DNA of 64,000 nt from Serratia sp. FDAARGOS_506 (GCF_003812745.1 NZ_CP033831.1:2604001-2668000), one strand, 5' to 3'. Shown: positions 30,552 through 40,545, counted from the first letter of the stretch. The notes: generated from the letters alone by a model not told the origin. Numbers and translations: made by a program.

Positions 30552-32594
30552 GTGAACATTCTTAGTTATTTGCAAAAGGTGGGACGGGCGCTGATGGTGC
30601 CGGTCGCCACGCTGCCTGCCGCCGCCATCTTGATGGGCGTCGGGTACTGGATTGACCCTGTTGGTTGGGGCGGCGACAACGCGCTTGCCGCATTATTTAT
30701 CAAATCCGGTTCAGCCATTATCGATCATATGGCCGTGCTGTTCGCCATCGGTGTGGCCTACGGCATGTCCAAAGACAAGGACGGCTCTGCCGCACTGACC
30801 GGCTTCGTCGGTTTCCTGGTGCTGACCACCCTCTGTTCACCGGCCGCCGTGTCGATGATTCAGAAGATCCCCCTCGACCAGGTGCCTGCCGCGTTCGGCA
30901 AAATTGAAAACCAGTTCGTCGGTATTCTGGTGGGTATCATCTCCGCCGAAGTGTACAACCGCTTCAGCGGCGTCGAGCTGCCTAAGGCGCTGTCGTTCTT
31001 CAGCGGCCGCCGCCTGGTGCCGATCCTCATTTCCTTCCTGATGATCCTGGTCGCTTACATTCTGATGTATGTCTGGCCAGTGGTGTTCGGCGCTCTGGTG
31101 AGCTTCGGCGAACACATCCAGAAATTGGGCTCCGTCGGCGCGGGCATCTATGCCTTCTTCAACCGTCTGCTGATCCCGGTCGGCCTGCACCACGCGCTGA
31201 ACTCGGTGTTCTGGTTTGACGTGGCCGGCATCAACGATATCCCTAACTTCCTTGGCGGCCAGCAGTCGATCGAAGCCGGTAAAGCGGTCGTCGGCATCAC
31301 CGGCCGTTATCAGGCGGGCTTCTTCCCGATCATGATGTTTGGTCTGCCGGGCGCAGCGCTGGCTATCTATCACTGCGCGCGCCCTGAGAATAAGGCGAAA
31401 GTGCTGGGGATCATGATGGCGGGGGCATTCGCTGCCTTCTTTACCGGCATCACCGAACCGCTGGAATTCTCCTTCATGTTTGTGGCGCCGGTGCTGTATG
31501 TGCTTCACGCGATCTTGACCGGGATTTCCGTCTTCATCGCCGCCAGCATGCACTGGATTGCCGGTTTCGGCTTCAGCGCCGGTTTGGTGGATATGGTGCT
31601 GTCGTCGCGCAACCCGTTGGCGACCCACTGGTACATGCTGATCCCGCAAGGTCTGGTGTTCTTCGTTATCTACTATGTGGTGTTCCGCTTCACCATCAAT
31701 AAGTTCAACCTGATGACCCCGGGCCGCGAGCTGGCGGTTGCCGGTGACGAAACCGACGGTTATGACGTCAACGTCAACAGCAACGCCGGTAAAGACGAGA
31801 ACGAAACTACCACGCTGGCCCGTCGCTACGTCGGCGCGATCGGCGGTTCCGACAACCTGACCGGTATCGATGCCTGCATCACCCGCCTGCGTTTGAACGT
31901 GAAAGATTCTGCGCTGGTGAACGACGCATTGGCGAAACGCCTCGGCGCGTCGGGCGTTATCCGCCTGAACAAGCAGAGCGTGCAAGTGATCGTCGGCACC
32001 CGTGCTGAACTGATCGCCAGCGCCATGCGCAACGTAATTGCCGCCGGCCCGGTAGCGGCAGCGGCAGCGGCAGCCCCGGCGGCGGCGCCTGCAGCGGAAG
32101 CCAAACCACAGGCGGTACCGAACGCACCGAAAGCCGCGTTTGAAACGCTGGTGGCGCCGGTGACCGGTGAAGTCGTGGCGCTCGATCAGGTGCCGGACGA
32201 AGCTTTCGCCAGCAAGGCGGTAGGCGACGGCCTGGCGATTCGCCCGACCGACAACATCGTCGTGGCGCCGGCGGACGGCACCGTGGTGAAAATCTTCAAT
32301 ACCAACCACGCGTTCTGCCTGGAAACCGATAAGGGCGCCGAGATCGTGGTGCACATGGGGATCGACACCGTCGCGCTGGAAGGCCAGGGCTTCAAACGTC
32401 TGGTAGAGGAGGGCGCGGAAGTGAAAGCCGGTCAACCGATTCTGGAACTGGATCTGGATTATCTGAACGCCAACGCGCGTTCGATGATAAGCCCGGTGGT
32501 GGTCAGCAACTCTGACGACTACGCCGGCCTGGCAGCGCTGGCCAGCGGCTCTGTGGTCGCCGGTCAGACCAAGCTGTACGAGATCCAGAAATAA
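30552..32594 (+). CDS. nagE: N-acetylglucosamine PTS permease, EIICBA
   Basis: A 680-residue phosphotransferase permease that imports GlcNAc as GlcNAc-6-phosphate. Order: EIIC membrane domain (about 1-390, multiple spans, GITEPLEF motif at 299-306), EIIB with phospho-Cys442 (GIDACITRLR), an Ala/Pro-rich linker near 498-517, and EIIA with phospho-His601 (VVHMGID). It is about 30 residues longer than E. coli NagE; an acidic and asparagine-rich insert at 398-420 accounts for much of this. It follows an AGGGGGAAAAGG ribosome binding site. Confidence 0.97.
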   Translation: MNILSYLQKVGRALMVPVATLPAAAILMGVGYWIDPVGWGGDNALAALFIKSGSAIIDHMAVLFAIGVAYGMSKDKDGSAALTGFVGFLVLTTLCSPAAVSMIQKIPLDQVPAAFGKIENQFVGILVGIISAEVYNRFSGVELPKALSFFSGRRLVPILISFLMILVAYILMYVWPVVFGALVSFGEHIQKLGSVGAGIYAFFNRLLIPVGLHHALNSVFWFDVAGINDIPNFLGGQQSIEAGKAVVGITGRYQAGFFPIMMFGLPGAALAIYHCARPENKAKVLGIMMAGAFAAFFTGITEPLEFSFMFVAPVLYVLHAILTGISVFIAASMHWIAGFGFSAGLVDMVLSSRNPLATHWYMLIPQGLVFFVIYYVVFRFTINKFNLMTPGRELAVAGDETDGYDVNVNSNAGKDENETTTLARRYVGAIGGSDNLTGIDACITRLRLNVKDSALVNDALAKRLGASGVIRLNKQSVQVIVGTRAELIASAMRNVIAAGPVAAAAAAAPAAAPAAEAKPQAVPNAPKAAFETLVAPVTGEVVALDQVPDEAFASKAVGDGLAIRPTDNIVVAPADGTVVKIFNTNHAFCLETDKGAEIVVHMGIDTVALEGQGFKRLVEEGAEVKAGQPILELDLDYLNANARSMISPVVVSNSDDYAGLAALASGSVVAGQTKLYEIQK

Positions 32595-32660
32595 GGCAGT
32601 TTTTACCTGAGTAGTACCCGGGGCCGGTCACGCATCATGGCGGAGTTTGCCCCGACTTGG

Positions 32661-32694
32661 CGGGAAGAGAGCGATCTCTTCCCGCTTTTTTTAT
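32661..32694 (+). terminator. Intrinsic terminator of nagE
   Basis: CGGGAAGAGA and TCTCTTCCCG form a 10-bp stem with loop GCGA, followed by CTTTTTTTA. Confidence 0.9.
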
Positions 32695-32834
32695 TCCGTT
32701 TCGCCCCACGGCGGTGCGCTGCGCGCCGATGGCGCAACGCGCCGCATTTTTCGTGAAACAAACGGTTGTTTCCAGACGTGGCTTGTTGGATCATAGGCGG
32801 TTATGTGTAGCGCTTTGCATTGAGGAACAGTGAA

Positions 32835-34499
32835 ATGAGTGAGGCTGAAGCCCGCCCAACCAATTTTATCCGTCAGATCGTCGATGAAGATCTGGCGTCG
32901 GGGAAACACACGTCGGTACATACCCGTTTTCCGCCGGAGCCTAACGGCTATCTGCATATCGGCCACGCGAAATCCATCTGCCTGAACTTCGGCATCGCCA
33001 AGGACTATCAGGGCCAGTGCAACCTGCGTTTCGATGACACCAACCCGGTGAAAGAAGACATCGAGTTCGTGGAGTCAATCAAGCACGACGTGGAGTGGCT
33101 GGGCTTTGAGTGGAGCGGCAACGTTCGTTACTCCTCAGACTATTTCGATCAGCTGCACCAGTATGCGGTTGAGCTGATCACCAAGGGGCTGGCCTACGTC
33201 GATGAGCTGTCGCCGGAGCAGATCCGTGAATATCGCGGCACCCTGACCGCGCCGGGCAAAGACAGCCCGTACCGCGACCGCAGCGTGGAAGAGAACCTGG
33301 CGCTGTTCGAGAAGATGCGCAACGGCGAGTTCGCCGAAGGTGCCGCCTGCCTGCGCGCCAAGATCGACATGGCTTCGCCGTTTATTGTGATGCGCGATCC
33401 TGTGCTGTACCGCATCAAGTTTGCCGAACACCACCAGACCGGCAATAAATGGTGCATCTATCCGATGTACGATTTCACCCACTGCATTTCCGATGCGCTG
33501 GAAGGGATCACCCATTCGCTGTGTACCCTGGAATTCCAGGATAACCGCCGTCTGTATGACTGGGTGCTGGATAACATCACGATTCCTTGCCACCCGCGCC
33601 AGTACGAATTTTCGCGTCTCAACCTCGAATACGCCATCATGTCGAAGCGCAAGCTGCACCAGCTGGTGGCCGAGAAGATCGTCGAAGGTTGGGACGATCC
33701 GCGTATGCCAACCGTCTCCGGTCTGCGCCGTCGCGGTTATACCGCCGCCTCTATCCGCGAGTTCTGCCTGCGCATCGGTGTGACCAAGCAAGACAATAAC
33801 GTCGAAATGGTCGCGCTGGAATCCTGTATTCGCGACGATCTGAACGAGAACGCCCCGCGCGCCATGGCGGTGCTGGATCCGGTGAAAATCGTCATCGAGA
33901 ACATGGGCGATGCGGTGGAAATGGTCACCATGCCTAACCACCCGAACAAGCCGGAAATGGGCAGCCGCGATGTGCCGTTCAGCCGCGAGATCTATATCGA
34001 TCGCGCCGACTTCCGCGAAGAAGCCAACAAGCAGTACAAGCGTCTGGTGTTGGGCAAGGAAGTGCGTCTGCGCAATGCGTACGTGATCAAGGCCGAGCGC
34101 GTCGAGAAGGACGAAGCGGGCGAGATCACCACCATCTTCTGCAGCTACGATGCAGAAACGCTGAGCAAAGATCCTGCCGACGGCCGCAAGGTGAAGGGCG
34201 TGATCCACTGGGTGTCAGCGGCACACGCGCTGCCGGCGGAAATTCGCCTGTACGATCGCCTGTTCAGCGTGCCTAATCCGGGCGCGGCGGAGGACTTCCT
34301 CTCCACCATCAACCCGGAATCGCTGGTCATCAAGCACGGCTTCGTCGAGCCGAGCCTGGCGGCCGCACAGCCGGAGAAAGCCTATCAGTTCGAGCGTGAA
34401 GGCTACTTCTGCGCCGACAACCGTCACTCGTCGGCCGAGCATCTGGTGTTTAACCGCACCGTCGGCCTGCGTGACACCTGGGCGAAAATCGAAGGCTAA
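32835..34499 (+). CDS. glnS: Glutaminyl-tRNA synthetase
   Basis: A 554-residue class I synthetase charging tRNA-Gln. The HIGH motif is residues 41-44 ([11 protein letters not shown]) and the KMSKS equivalent is MSKRK near 268. The ATG at 32835 gives the E. coli length; the upstream in-frame start at 32820 is not conserved. It stands between nagE and chiP as in E. coli, so its place inside the chitin block is ancestral rather than functional. Confidence 0.97.
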   Translation: MSEAEARPTNFIRQIVDEDLASGKHTSVHTRFPPEPNGYLHIGHAKSICLNFGIAKDYQGQCNLRFDDTNPVKEDIEFVESIKHDVEWLGFEWSGNVRYSSDYFDQLHQYAVELITKGLAYVDELSPEQIREYRGTLTAPGKDSPYRDRSVEENLALFEKMRNGEFAEGAACLRAKIDMASPFIVMRDPVLYRIKFAEHHQTGNKWCIYPMYDFTHCISDALEGITHSLCTLEFQDNRRLYDWVLDNITIPCHPRQYEFSRLNLEYAIMSKRKLHQLVAEKIVEGWDDPRMPTVSGLRRRGYTAASIREFCLRIGVTKQDNNVEMVALESCIRDDLNENAPRAMAVLDPVKIVIENMGDAVEMVTMPNHPNKPEMGSRDVPFSREIYIDRADFREEANKQYKRLVLGKEVRLRNAYVIKAERVEKDEAGEITTIFCSYDAETLSKDPADGRKVKGVIHWVSAAHALPAEIRLYDRLFSVPNPGAAEDFLSTINPESLVIKHGFVEPSLAAAQPEKAYQFEREGYFCADNRHSSAEHLVFNRTVGLRDTWAKIEG

Positions 34500-34527
34500 T
34501 CGTATTCGCCTCGAAAATTAATGAATC

Positions 34528-34554
34528 AGCGCGGCTTTAAGCCGCGCTTTTTTA
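34528..34554 (+). terminator. Intrinsic terminator of glnS
   Basis: AGCGCGGC and GCCGCGCT form an 8-bp stem with loop TTTAA, followed by TTTTTT. Confidence 0.9.
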
Positions 34555-34705
34555 TGCCTGCGCTCAGCTCGTGACCTATTCCTCTCTCATTTTATCCGGG
34601 ATGCGTTTAATTAATGGCAACGCATTAACCCATTAGTTCTCTTATCTTGGTTCTATTAGTCTTCATTTTTTCTTATATATTCGTGATGCGAATTAATTTC
34701 ATTTG

Positions 34706-34717
34706 GAGAGCGCTCTC
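34706..34717. promoter_or_regulatory. Perfect palindrome GAGAGCGCTCTC upstream of chiP
   Basis: GAGAGCGCTCTC is flanked by TTG and CAA halves (TTGGAGAGCGCTCTCAA), a form with a central CG that resembles LacI-family operators. It lies about 360 bases before chiP in AT-rich DNA. No cognate regulator is in the window. Confidence 0.45.
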
Positions 34718-34863
34718 AATTTTTATCGTCTGACTGACGAATTTAATCAGGCTGAAACCATTAATCGTCTCTGGTTGACCTTGTATCTCAATTTATTCTG
34801 ATTTAATTGAATTTTTTATTCAACAGCCTCCATGATCATCGACGTAACAAAATCTCACTGATA

Positions 34864-34879
34864 TGTGCTCCTTGTCATA
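34864..34879. promoter_or_regulatory. Possible CRP site upstream of chiP
   Basis: TGTGCTCCTTGTCATA fits TGTGA-N6-TCACA at 8 of 10 key bases, just upstream of a TTGACA. This is suggestive only. Confidence 0.35.
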
Positions 34880-34908
34880 CTTTGACAAATCTCCCTCATT
34901 TTTCATTT

Positions 34909-34931
34909 GATAATTCGCGTCGCGAAAAATA
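34909..34931 (+). promoter_or_regulatory. NagC operator candidate of chiP
   Basis: GATAATTCGCGTCGCGAAAA contains the odd palindrome TTCGCG-T-CGCGAA (34914-34926) with A/T-rich flanks, the layout of strong NagC sites. E. coli chiPQ is NagC-repressed. Confidence 0.6.
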
Positions 34932-34986
34932 GTCTGTCTGTAGCAATTAGTGCTGTGGGAATAACATCTCGTCGGCAATATTTTTT

Positions 34987-35003
34987 ACCCGTTCGGGTTT
35001 TTT
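34987..35003 (+). terminator. Terminator-like hairpin inside the chiP leader
   Basis: ACCC-GTTC-GGGT is followed by TTTTTTA, about 75 bases before the chiP start. If transcription begins near the NagC site this lies in the 5-prime UTR and could attenuate; the 4-bp stem is short. Confidence 0.4.
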
Positions 35004-35058
35004 ATTGGCAGTCGTGCAGGGCAGTGGTGAACACAGGCGGCTGCAACTTTTAAGTTAA

Positions 35059-35074
35059 GTCAAAGAGGAATTTC
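35059..35074 (+). promoter_or_regulatory. ChiX small-RNA pairing site over the chiP ribosome binding site
   Basis: GTCAAAGAGGAATTTC is the exact complement of GAAATTCCTCTTTGAC, which I recall as the pairing core of E. coli ChiX. It contains the Shine-Dalgarno AGAGGA just before the chiP ATG, so pairing would block ribosome entry. Confidence 0.75.
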
Positions 35075-35077
35075 AAT

Positions 35078-36481
35078 ATGGGTACGCACGGTGCTCAGCG
35101 TAAAACGCTGGCGCTCGCAGTCGCGGGCGCGCTGTTGGGAACAGGGTTTGCCATGGCGCCTGAGGCGAAAGCCGCAGGGTTTATCGATGATTCCACGCTG
35201 ACCGGCGGTATTTATTACTGGCAACGTGAGCGCGACCGTAAAGATCTCAATCCGGACAGTAAGGATTACAACCAATACACCACCAACCTGTCGCACTCCA
35301 CCGCCAACCTGAGCCTGGATTTCGCTTCGGGCTACGCCTGGGACATGTTCGGTCTGGACGTCGGCGCCTTTACCGCCATCGAGCTGGCGGAATCCAGCGC
35401 CAGCGGCCACCCGAACGAGATCGCGTTCTCCTCGAAAAACCGTACCTATGACGAAGACTATTCCGGTGATAAAGGCGGCGTGAGCCTTTACAAAGCCGCT
35501 GCCAAATTCAAATACGGACCGGTCTGGGCGCGCGCCGGCTATATTCAGCCGAGCGGACAAACCCTGCTGGCGCCGCACTGGAGCTTTATGCCGGGCACTT
35601 ATCAGGGGGCCGAAGCCGGCGCCAAGTTCGACTACGGCGATGCCGGTGCGTTGAGCTTCTCCTACATGTGGACCGACAAATACAAGGCGCCGTGGCATAT
35701 CGAGATGGACGACTTCCGCCAGAACGATAAGAAAACCCGCGTCTCCTACCTGCACTCGCTGGGCGCCAAGTACGATTTCAAAAACGATCTGGTGCTGGAA
35801 GCCGCCTTCGGCCAGGCTCAGGGTTATGTGAATCAATACTTCACCAAGGCGTCTTACAAATTCGATGTGCTGGGCAATCCGCTGACCACCAGTTACCAGT
35901 TCTACGGTGCGGAAGACCGCATCAGCAACAAGAACGATCCGAACAGCATCTACGACGGCCTGGCCTGGCTGCAGGCGCTGACCTTCGGTTACACCACCGG
36001 GCAGTTCAACTGGCGTTTGGAAGGCACCATGGTCAAGGCGGAAGGCAACCAGGGCTTCTTCCTGCAGCGCATGACCCCGACCTACGCCTCATCCAACGGT
36101 CGTCTGGACGTGTGGTGGGATAACCGCTCCGACTTTAACGCCAACGGCGAGAAAGCGGTGTACGCCGGCGTGATGTATGACCTCAGCAACTGGAACCTGC
36201 CGGGCATGGCGGTCGGCGGTTCCTACGTTTACGCCTGGGACGCCAAGCCGAGCACCAACCCGATCTATGATCAGAGCCAGCGCCTGAAAGAGAGCGCCTG
36301 GAGCCTGGACGCGATGTACACCATCCAGGAAGGGCGCGCCAAGGGCACCCTGCTCAAGCTGCACTACACCCAATATGACAACCACACCAACATCCCGAGC
36401 TGGGGTGGCGGTTACGGTAACATCTTCCAGGACGAGAAAGACGTCAAGTTCATGGTCATCGCGCCATTCACCATCTTCTGA
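35078..36481 (+). CDS. chiP: Chitoporin ChiP
   Basis: A 467-residue outer-membrane porin of the OprD family that admits chito-oligosaccharides. A signal peptide runs to about residue 32 (ending AKA, mature start AGFID). The remainder alternates short polar and aromatic strands and ends in Phe (APFTIF), as needed for barrel insertion. Its homologue in S. marcescens is a studied single-chain chitoporin. It begins an apparent operon with chiQ (46-base gap) and chitobiase (13-base gap). Control by NagC and ChiX is inferred from its leader. Confidence 0.95.
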   Translation: MGTHGAQRKTLALAVAGALLGTGFAMAPEAKAAGFIDDSTLTGGIYYWQRERDRKDLNPDSKDYNQYTTNLSHSTANLSLDFASGYAWDMFGLDVGAFTAIELAESSASGHPNEIAFSSKNRTYDEDYSGDKGGVSLYKAAAKFKYGPVWARAGYIQPSGQTLLAPHWSFMPGTYQGAEAGAKFDYGDAGALSFSYMWTDKYKAPWHIEMDDFRQNDKKTRVSYLHSLGAKYDFKNDLVLEAAFGQAQGYVNQYFTKASYKFDVLGNPLTTSYQFYGAEDRISNKNDPNSIYDGLAWLQALTFGYTTGQFNWRLEGTMVKAEGNQGFFLQRMTPTYASSNGRLDVWWDNRSDFNANGEKAVYAGVMYDLSNWNLPGMAVGGSYVYAWDAKPSTNPIYDQSQRLKESAWSLDAMYTIQEGRAKGTLLKLHYTQYDNHTNIPSWGGGYGNIFQDEKDVKFMVIAPFTIF

Positions 36482-36527
36482 GGCGTTCCCCGGCCTCGCC
36501 GCCGGGGACAGTTAAGGGAATTCAACG

Positions 36528-36854
36528 ATGAGAAAAATCATGCTGATGTTGGCGGCCGCCGCGGCCCTGAGCGCCTGCGCACAACCCGCCGCGCCGCCGG
36601 AAGACGCCAAATTAAAACAGGCTTACAGCGCCTGTATCAACACCGCCGAAGGTTCGCCGGAGCGTCTGCAGCCCTGCAAGGCGGTGCTGAACGTGCTGAA
36701 ACAAGAGAAGCAGCACCAGCAGTTCGCCGCGCAGGAAACGGTGCGGGTGATGGATTATCAGAACTGCATTATGGCGGTTCACAGCGGTAACGGACAGGCT
36801 TACGACGCCAAGTGCGGCAAGCTGTGGCAAGAAATTCGCGATAACAATAATTAA
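36528..36854 (+). CDS. chiQ: Chitoporin-associated lipoprotein ChiQ
   Basis: A 108-residue lipoprotein with signal [17 protein letters not shown]; the lipobox LSAC puts the acylated cysteine at residue 17. The mature part has four more cysteines, which may form disulfides in the periplasm (near YSACIN, LQPCK, QNCIM and AKCGK). It corresponds to YbfN of E. coli, the partner of chiP. Its biochemical role is unknown; position between porin and chitobiase suggests a job in chito-oligosaccharide uptake. Confidence 0.88.
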   Translation: MRKIMLMLAAAAALSACAQPAAPPEDAKLKQAYSACINTAEGSPERLQPCKAVLNVLKQEKQHQQFAAQETVRVMDYQNCIMAVHSGNGQAYDAKCGKLWQEIRDNNN

Positions 36855-36867
36855 GAAGGACGAGAAC

Positions 36868-39525
36868 ATGAACGCATTCAAACTGAGCGCATTAGCCGCG
36901 TTGACGGCAACGATGGGATTCCTGGGCGGCATGGGAAGTGCCATGGCCGATCAACAGCTGGTGGATCAGCTGAGCCAGCTGAAGCTGAACGTGAAAATGC
37001 TGGATAACCGCGCCGGCGAAAACGGCGTGGATTGCGCGGCGCTGGGCGCCGACTGGGCCTCTTGCAACCGGGTGTTGTTCACCCTCAGCAACGACGGCCA
37101 GGCGATCGACGGCAAAGACTGGGTCATCTATTTCCACAGCCCGCGCCAGACCTTGCGGGTAGACAACGACCAGTTCAAGATCGCCCACCTCACCGGCGAT
37201 CTGTACAAGCTGGAGCCGACCGCCAAATTCAGCGGTTTCCCGGCCGGGAAGGCGGTGGAAATCCCGGTGGTCGCTGAATACTGGCAGCTGTTCAGAAACG
37301 ACTTCCTGCCGCGCTGGTATGCCACTTCCGGCGACGCCAAGCCGAAAATGCTGGCGAATACCGACACCGAAAACCTGGATCAGTTTGTGGCGCCGTTCAC
37401 CGGCGACCAGTGGAAGCGTACCAAGGACGACAAAAACATTCTGATGACGCCGGCTTCGCGCTTTGTCAGCAATGCCGATCTGCAGACGCTGCCTGCCGGC
37501 GCACTGCGCGGCCAGATCGTGCCGACGCCGATGCAGGTGAAGGTCCACGCACAGGACGCCGATCTGCGCCAAGGGGTATCGCCGGATCTGAGCACGCTGG
37601 TCAAGCCGGCGGCGGACGTCGTCAACCAGCGCTTCGCACTGCTGGGCGTGCCGGTTCAGGCCAACGGCTATCCGATCAAGACCGACATCCAGCCGGGCAA
37701 GTTTAAAGGCGCGATGGCGGTGCCGGGCGCCTATGAGCTGAAAATTGGTAAGAAAGAGGCCCGGGTGATCGGCTTCGATCAGGCCGGGGTGTTCTACGGG
37801 CTGCAGTCGATCCTGTCGTTAGTGCCGAGCGACGGCAGCGGCAAGATTGCCACGCTGGACGCCAGCGATGCGCCGCGCTTCCAGTATCGCGGCATTTTCC
37901 TCGACGTGGCGCGCAACTTCCATAAGAAGGACGCGGTGCTGCGCCTGCTGGATCAGATGGCGGCCTACAAGCTCAACAAATTCCACTTCCACCTGAGCGA
38001 TGACGAAGGCTGGCGCATCGAGATCCCCGGTTTGCCTGAGCTGACGGAAGTCGGCGGCCAGCGCTGCCACGATTTGAGCGAAACCACCTGCCTGCTGCCT
38101 CAGTACGGCCAAGGGCCGGACGTCTACGGCGGCTTCTTCAGCCGTCAGGACTATATCGACATCATCAAATACGCCCAGGCGCGCCAGATTGAGGTGATCC
38201 CGGAGATCGACATGCCGGCGCACGCCCGCGCCGCGGTGGTCTCGATGGAAGCGCGCTATAAAAAGCTGCATGCCGCCGGGAAAGAGCAGGAGGCCAACGA
38301 ATTCCGCCTGGTGGATCCGACCGATACCTCCAACACCACCTCCGTGCAGTTCTTTAACCGCCAGAGCTATCTGAACCCGTGCCTGGACTCTTCCCAGCGC
38401 TTTGTCGACAAGGTAATCGGCGAGATCGCGCAGATGCATAAAGAGGCCGGTCAGCCGATCAAGACCTGGCACTTCGGCGGCGACGAAGCGAAAAACATTC
38501 GCCTGGGCGCCGGCTACACCGACAAGGCGAAACCGGAGCCGGGCAAAGGCATCATCGATCAGAGCAACGAAGACAAGCCGTGGGCCAAGTCGCAGGTGTG
38601 CCAGACGATGATCAAAGAAGGCAAGGTGGCCGACATGGAGCACCTGCCGAGCTACTTCGGCCAAGAGGTCAGCAAGCTGGTGAAGGCGCACGGCATCGAC
38701 AGAATGCAGGCCTGGCAGGATGGTCTGAAAGACGCCGAGAACGCGAAGGCGTTCGCCACCTCGCGCGTGGGCGTCAACTTCTGGGATACCCTGTACTGGG
38801 GCGGTTTCGATAGCGTCAATGACTGGGCCAACAAAGGGTATGAAGTGGTGGTTTCCAACCCGGACTACGTCTATATGGACTTCCCGTACGAGGTGAACCC
38901 GGACGAGCGCGGTTACTACTGGGGCACCCGCTTCAGCGACGAGCGCAAAGTGTTCAGCTTCGCGCCGGATAACATGCCGCAGAACGCGGAAACCTCGGTC
39001 GACCGCGACGGCAACCACTTCAACGCCAAGAGCGACAAGCCGTGGCCGGGCGCCTACGGGCTGTCCGCTCAGCTGTGGAGCGAAACCCAGCGCACCGATC
39101 CGCAGATGGAATACATGATTTTCCCACGCGCGCTGTCGGTGGCTGAACGCGCCTGGCACCGCGCCGGTTGGGAGCAGGACTATCGCGCCGGCCGCGAATA
39201 CAAAGGCGGGGAAACCCACTTTGTCGATACCAAGACGCTGGAGAAAGACTGGCTGCGCTTCGCCAATATCCTGGGGCAGCGTGAACTGGCCAAGCTGGAC
39301 AAAGGCGGCGTCGCTTACCGTCTGCCGGTGCCGGGCGCACGCGTAGCGGGCGGCAAGCTGGAGGCGAATATCGCCCTGCCAGGGTTGGGCATCGAGTACT
39401 CCACCGACGGCGGTAAGCAGTGGCAACATTATGACGCCAAGGCCAAGCCGACGGTCTCGGGTGACGTTCAGGTGCGTTCGGTCAGCCCGGACGGCAAGCG
39501 CTACAGCCGCGCCGAGAAGGTCTAA
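36868..39525 (+). CDS. chb: Chitobiase, GH20 beta-N-acetylhexosaminidase
   Basis: An 885-residue periplasmic enzyme that splits chitobiose and longer oligomers to GlcNAc. The signal peptide is residues 1-27 (ending AMA, mature start DQQLVDQ). Then come an N-terminal carbohydrate-binding-like domain, a small alpha/beta domain, the GH20 barrel (about 330-790) and a C-terminal Ig-like domain. Asp539 and the acid Glu540 are in HFGGDEAKN, the numbering of the S. marcescens enzyme. It appears to be third in the chiP-chiQ-chb operon; E. coli has no such gene here. Confidence 0.97.
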   Translation: MNAFKLSALAALTATMGFLGGMGSAMADQQLVDQLSQLKLNVKMLDNRAGENGVDCAALGADWASCNRVLFTLSNDGQAIDGKDWVIYFHSPRQTLRVDNDQFKIAHLTGDLYKLEPTAKFSGFPAGKAVEIPVVAEYWQLFRNDFLPRWYATSGDAKPKMLANTDTENLDQFVAPFTGDQWKRTKDDKNILMTPASRFVSNADLQTLPAGALRGQIVPTPMQVKVHAQDADLRQGVSPDLSTLVKPAADVVNQRFALLGVPVQANGYPIKTDIQPGKFKGAMAVPGAYELKIGKKEARVIGFDQAGVFYGLQSILSLVPSDGSGKIATLDASDAPRFQYRGIFLDVARNFHKKDAVLRLLDQMAAYKLNKFHFHLSDDEGWRIEIPGLPELTEVGGQRCHDLSETTCLLPQYGQGPDVYGGFFSRQDYIDIIKYAQARQIEVIPEIDMPAHARAAVVSMEARYKKLHAAGKEQEANEFRLVDPTDTSNTTSVQFFNRQSYLNPCLDSSQRFVDKVIGEIAQMHKEAGQPIKTWHFGGDEAKNIRLGAGYTDKAKPEPGKGIIDQSNEDKPWAKSQVCQTMIKEGKVADMEHLPSYFGQEVSKLVKAHGIDRMQAWQDGLKDAENAKAFATSRVGVNFWDTLYWGGFDSVNDWANKGYEVVVSNPDYVYMDFPYEVNPDERGYYWGTRFSDERKVFSFAPDNMPQNAETSVDRDGNHFNAKSDKPWPGAYGLSAQLWSETQRTDPQMEYMIFPRALSVAERAWHRAGWEQDYRAGREYKGGETHFVDTKTLEKDWLRFANILGQRELAKLDKGGVAYRLPVPGARVAGGKLEANIALPGLGIEYSTDGGKQWQHYDAKAKPTVSGDVQVRSVSPDGKRYSRAEKV

Positions 39526-39677
39526 GCTCGGTGCAATGGCCTGCTGCCCTGGCGGCGGCCGTATAACGAAGGGGGAATGCGTTCGCCCGCGCGTGTCGGC
39601 GTAGGGCGGACGTTGAAGTGAGAGGAGTACGTGGAGTCGCTGTGCCGCTGCAATTGTGATATTTCATGACATGATTT

Positions 39678-39703
39678 TCCCCGGCTTGTCCGGGGATTTT
39701 TTT
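39678..39703 (+). terminator. Intrinsic terminator of the chiP-chiQ-chb operon
   Basis: TCCCCGG and CCGGGGA pair around CTTGT and are followed by TTTTTTT, about 150 bases after the chitobiase stop. The 150 bases before it show no gene. Confidence 0.8.
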
Positions 39704-39723
39704 GCCCGTTGCACGGCGGGCAT

Positions 39724-39754
39724 AAAAAAACCGCCTCGGTGTGAGGCGGTTTTT
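39724..39754. terminator. Bidirectional terminator, mainly for fur
   Basis: ACCGCCTC and GAGGCGGT pair around GGTGT, with AAAAAAA to the left and TTTTT to the right. On the minus strand it lies just after the fur stop. Confidence 0.85.
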
Positions 39755-39769
39755 CATAGCCGGTCAGGC

Positions 39770-40216
39770 TTATTTCTTGTCGTGCAGCGTTTCGTCTTCG
39801 CGGCAGTCACCGGTTTCACAGTGACCGTACAGATACAGGCTGTGGTTGGTGAGCTTGATGCCGTGTTGCTTGGCGATATCACGCTGGCGCACTTCGATGG
39901 ATTCGTCGCTGAATTCGATCACTTTGCCACAGTCCAGGCAAATCAGGTGATCGTGGTGATGCTGTTGGGTCAGCTCGAACACGGACTTGCCGCCTTCGAA
40001 ATTGTGACGTGTCACAATGCCCGCATCGTCAAACTGGTTCAGTACGCGATAAACCGTTGCCAACCCGATCTCTTCGCCCATATCAATCAGTTTTTTGTAC
40101 AAATCTTCCGCACTGACGTGATGGCATTCCGGATTTTGCAGTACTTCCAGGATTTTGAGTCGCGGAAGCGTGACTTTTAAGCCGGCCTTCTTCAATGCGA
40201 TGTTGTTGTCGGTCAT
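39770..40216 (-). CDS. fur: Ferric uptake regulator Fur
   Basis: A 148-residue iron-responsive repressor. The winged helix covers about residues 1-80 and the dimerisation/metal domain follows, with HHHDHLICLDCGK holding the metal-ligand histidines and the structural zinc pair CxxC. Same length as E. coli Fur. A TATAAT-type promoter lies 85 bases upstream, and readthrough from fldA is possible. Confidence 0.97.
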   Translation of the reverse strand: MTDNNIALKKAGLKVTLPRLKILEVLQNPECHHVSAEDLYKKLIDMGEEIGLATVYRVLNQFDDAGIVTRHNFEGGKSVFELTQQHHHDHLICLDCGKVIEFSDESIEVRQRDIAKQHGIKLTNHSLYLYGHCETGDCREDETLHDKK

Positions 40217-40300
40217 GCGAATTCAGTCCTGTTACTATGCTAATCAAGTTGAGGCGTACTCGCCTGTGGCATCGGTCGGCACAAAGAGTTAATGCGTCTC

Positions 40301-40329
40301 ATTATAGAACCGGTTGTACTAAATGGAAA
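40301..40329 (-). promoter_or_regulatory. fur promoter
   Basis: On the minus strand TTTCCA (40324-40329) and a perfect TATAAT (40301-40306) are 17 bases apart. Confidence 0.7.
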
Positions 40330-40482
40330 CCGCCGGTTGTTAACAAAGATATAATTGCACTATTGCATGTTTTGCATGCAACGCCTTGATGGGTGGGATA
40401 AACCGATATCTCAGTCTACCGTGACGGGGTGGGAAGTTACAAATCTGTAGCTTCTATCGCAGCAATCCCTGCTGCCGATGAC

Positions 40483-40516
40483 GGCCCTGTGGGCACACTA
40501 TGCACTTTACAGGGCC
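40483..40516 (-). terminator. Hairpin downstream of fldA
   Basis: GGCCCTGT and ACAGGGCC form an 8-bp stem with an 18-base loop, 29 bases past the fldA stop. No T-run follows on the fldA strand, so readthrough into fur is likely. Confidence 0.5.
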
Positions 40517-40545
40517 TTTGTTCAACCTTTCGCCAGTGCCGGGGT

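Larger units (their letters stand above)
34500..35077 (+). other. glnS-chiP intergenic region and long chiP leader
   Basis: A 578-base, AT-rich stretch with no convincing gene. It holds the glnS terminator, a 12-bp palindrome, a possible CRP site, a strong NagC-like operator, a short terminator-like hairpin, and the ChiX pairing site over the chiP ribosome binding site. A TTGACA (34882-34887) is a possible -35, but no -10 at ideal spacing was found. Confidence 0.8.
40217..40545 (-). other. fldA-fur intergenic region
   Basis: A 329-base gap that holds the fur promoter (40301-40329), a hairpin after fldA (40483-40516) and an inverted repeat TTGCATG/CATGCAA near 40363-40381. A short frame (40240-40302, 20 codons) upstream of fur has its ATG inside the TATAAT of the promoter, so it is unlikely to be translated from that start; an internal ATG could give a 10-residue peptide ending 23 bases before fur. 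Confidence 0.6.

Noticed and set aside
30837-32435. A 532-residue frame opposite nagE
   Set aside because: Antisense shadow of a gene with intact EIIB and EIIA phosphorylation sites.
37819-39429. A 536-residue frame opposite chitobiase
   Set aside because: Antisense shadow; chitobiase is full length with its catalytic pair.
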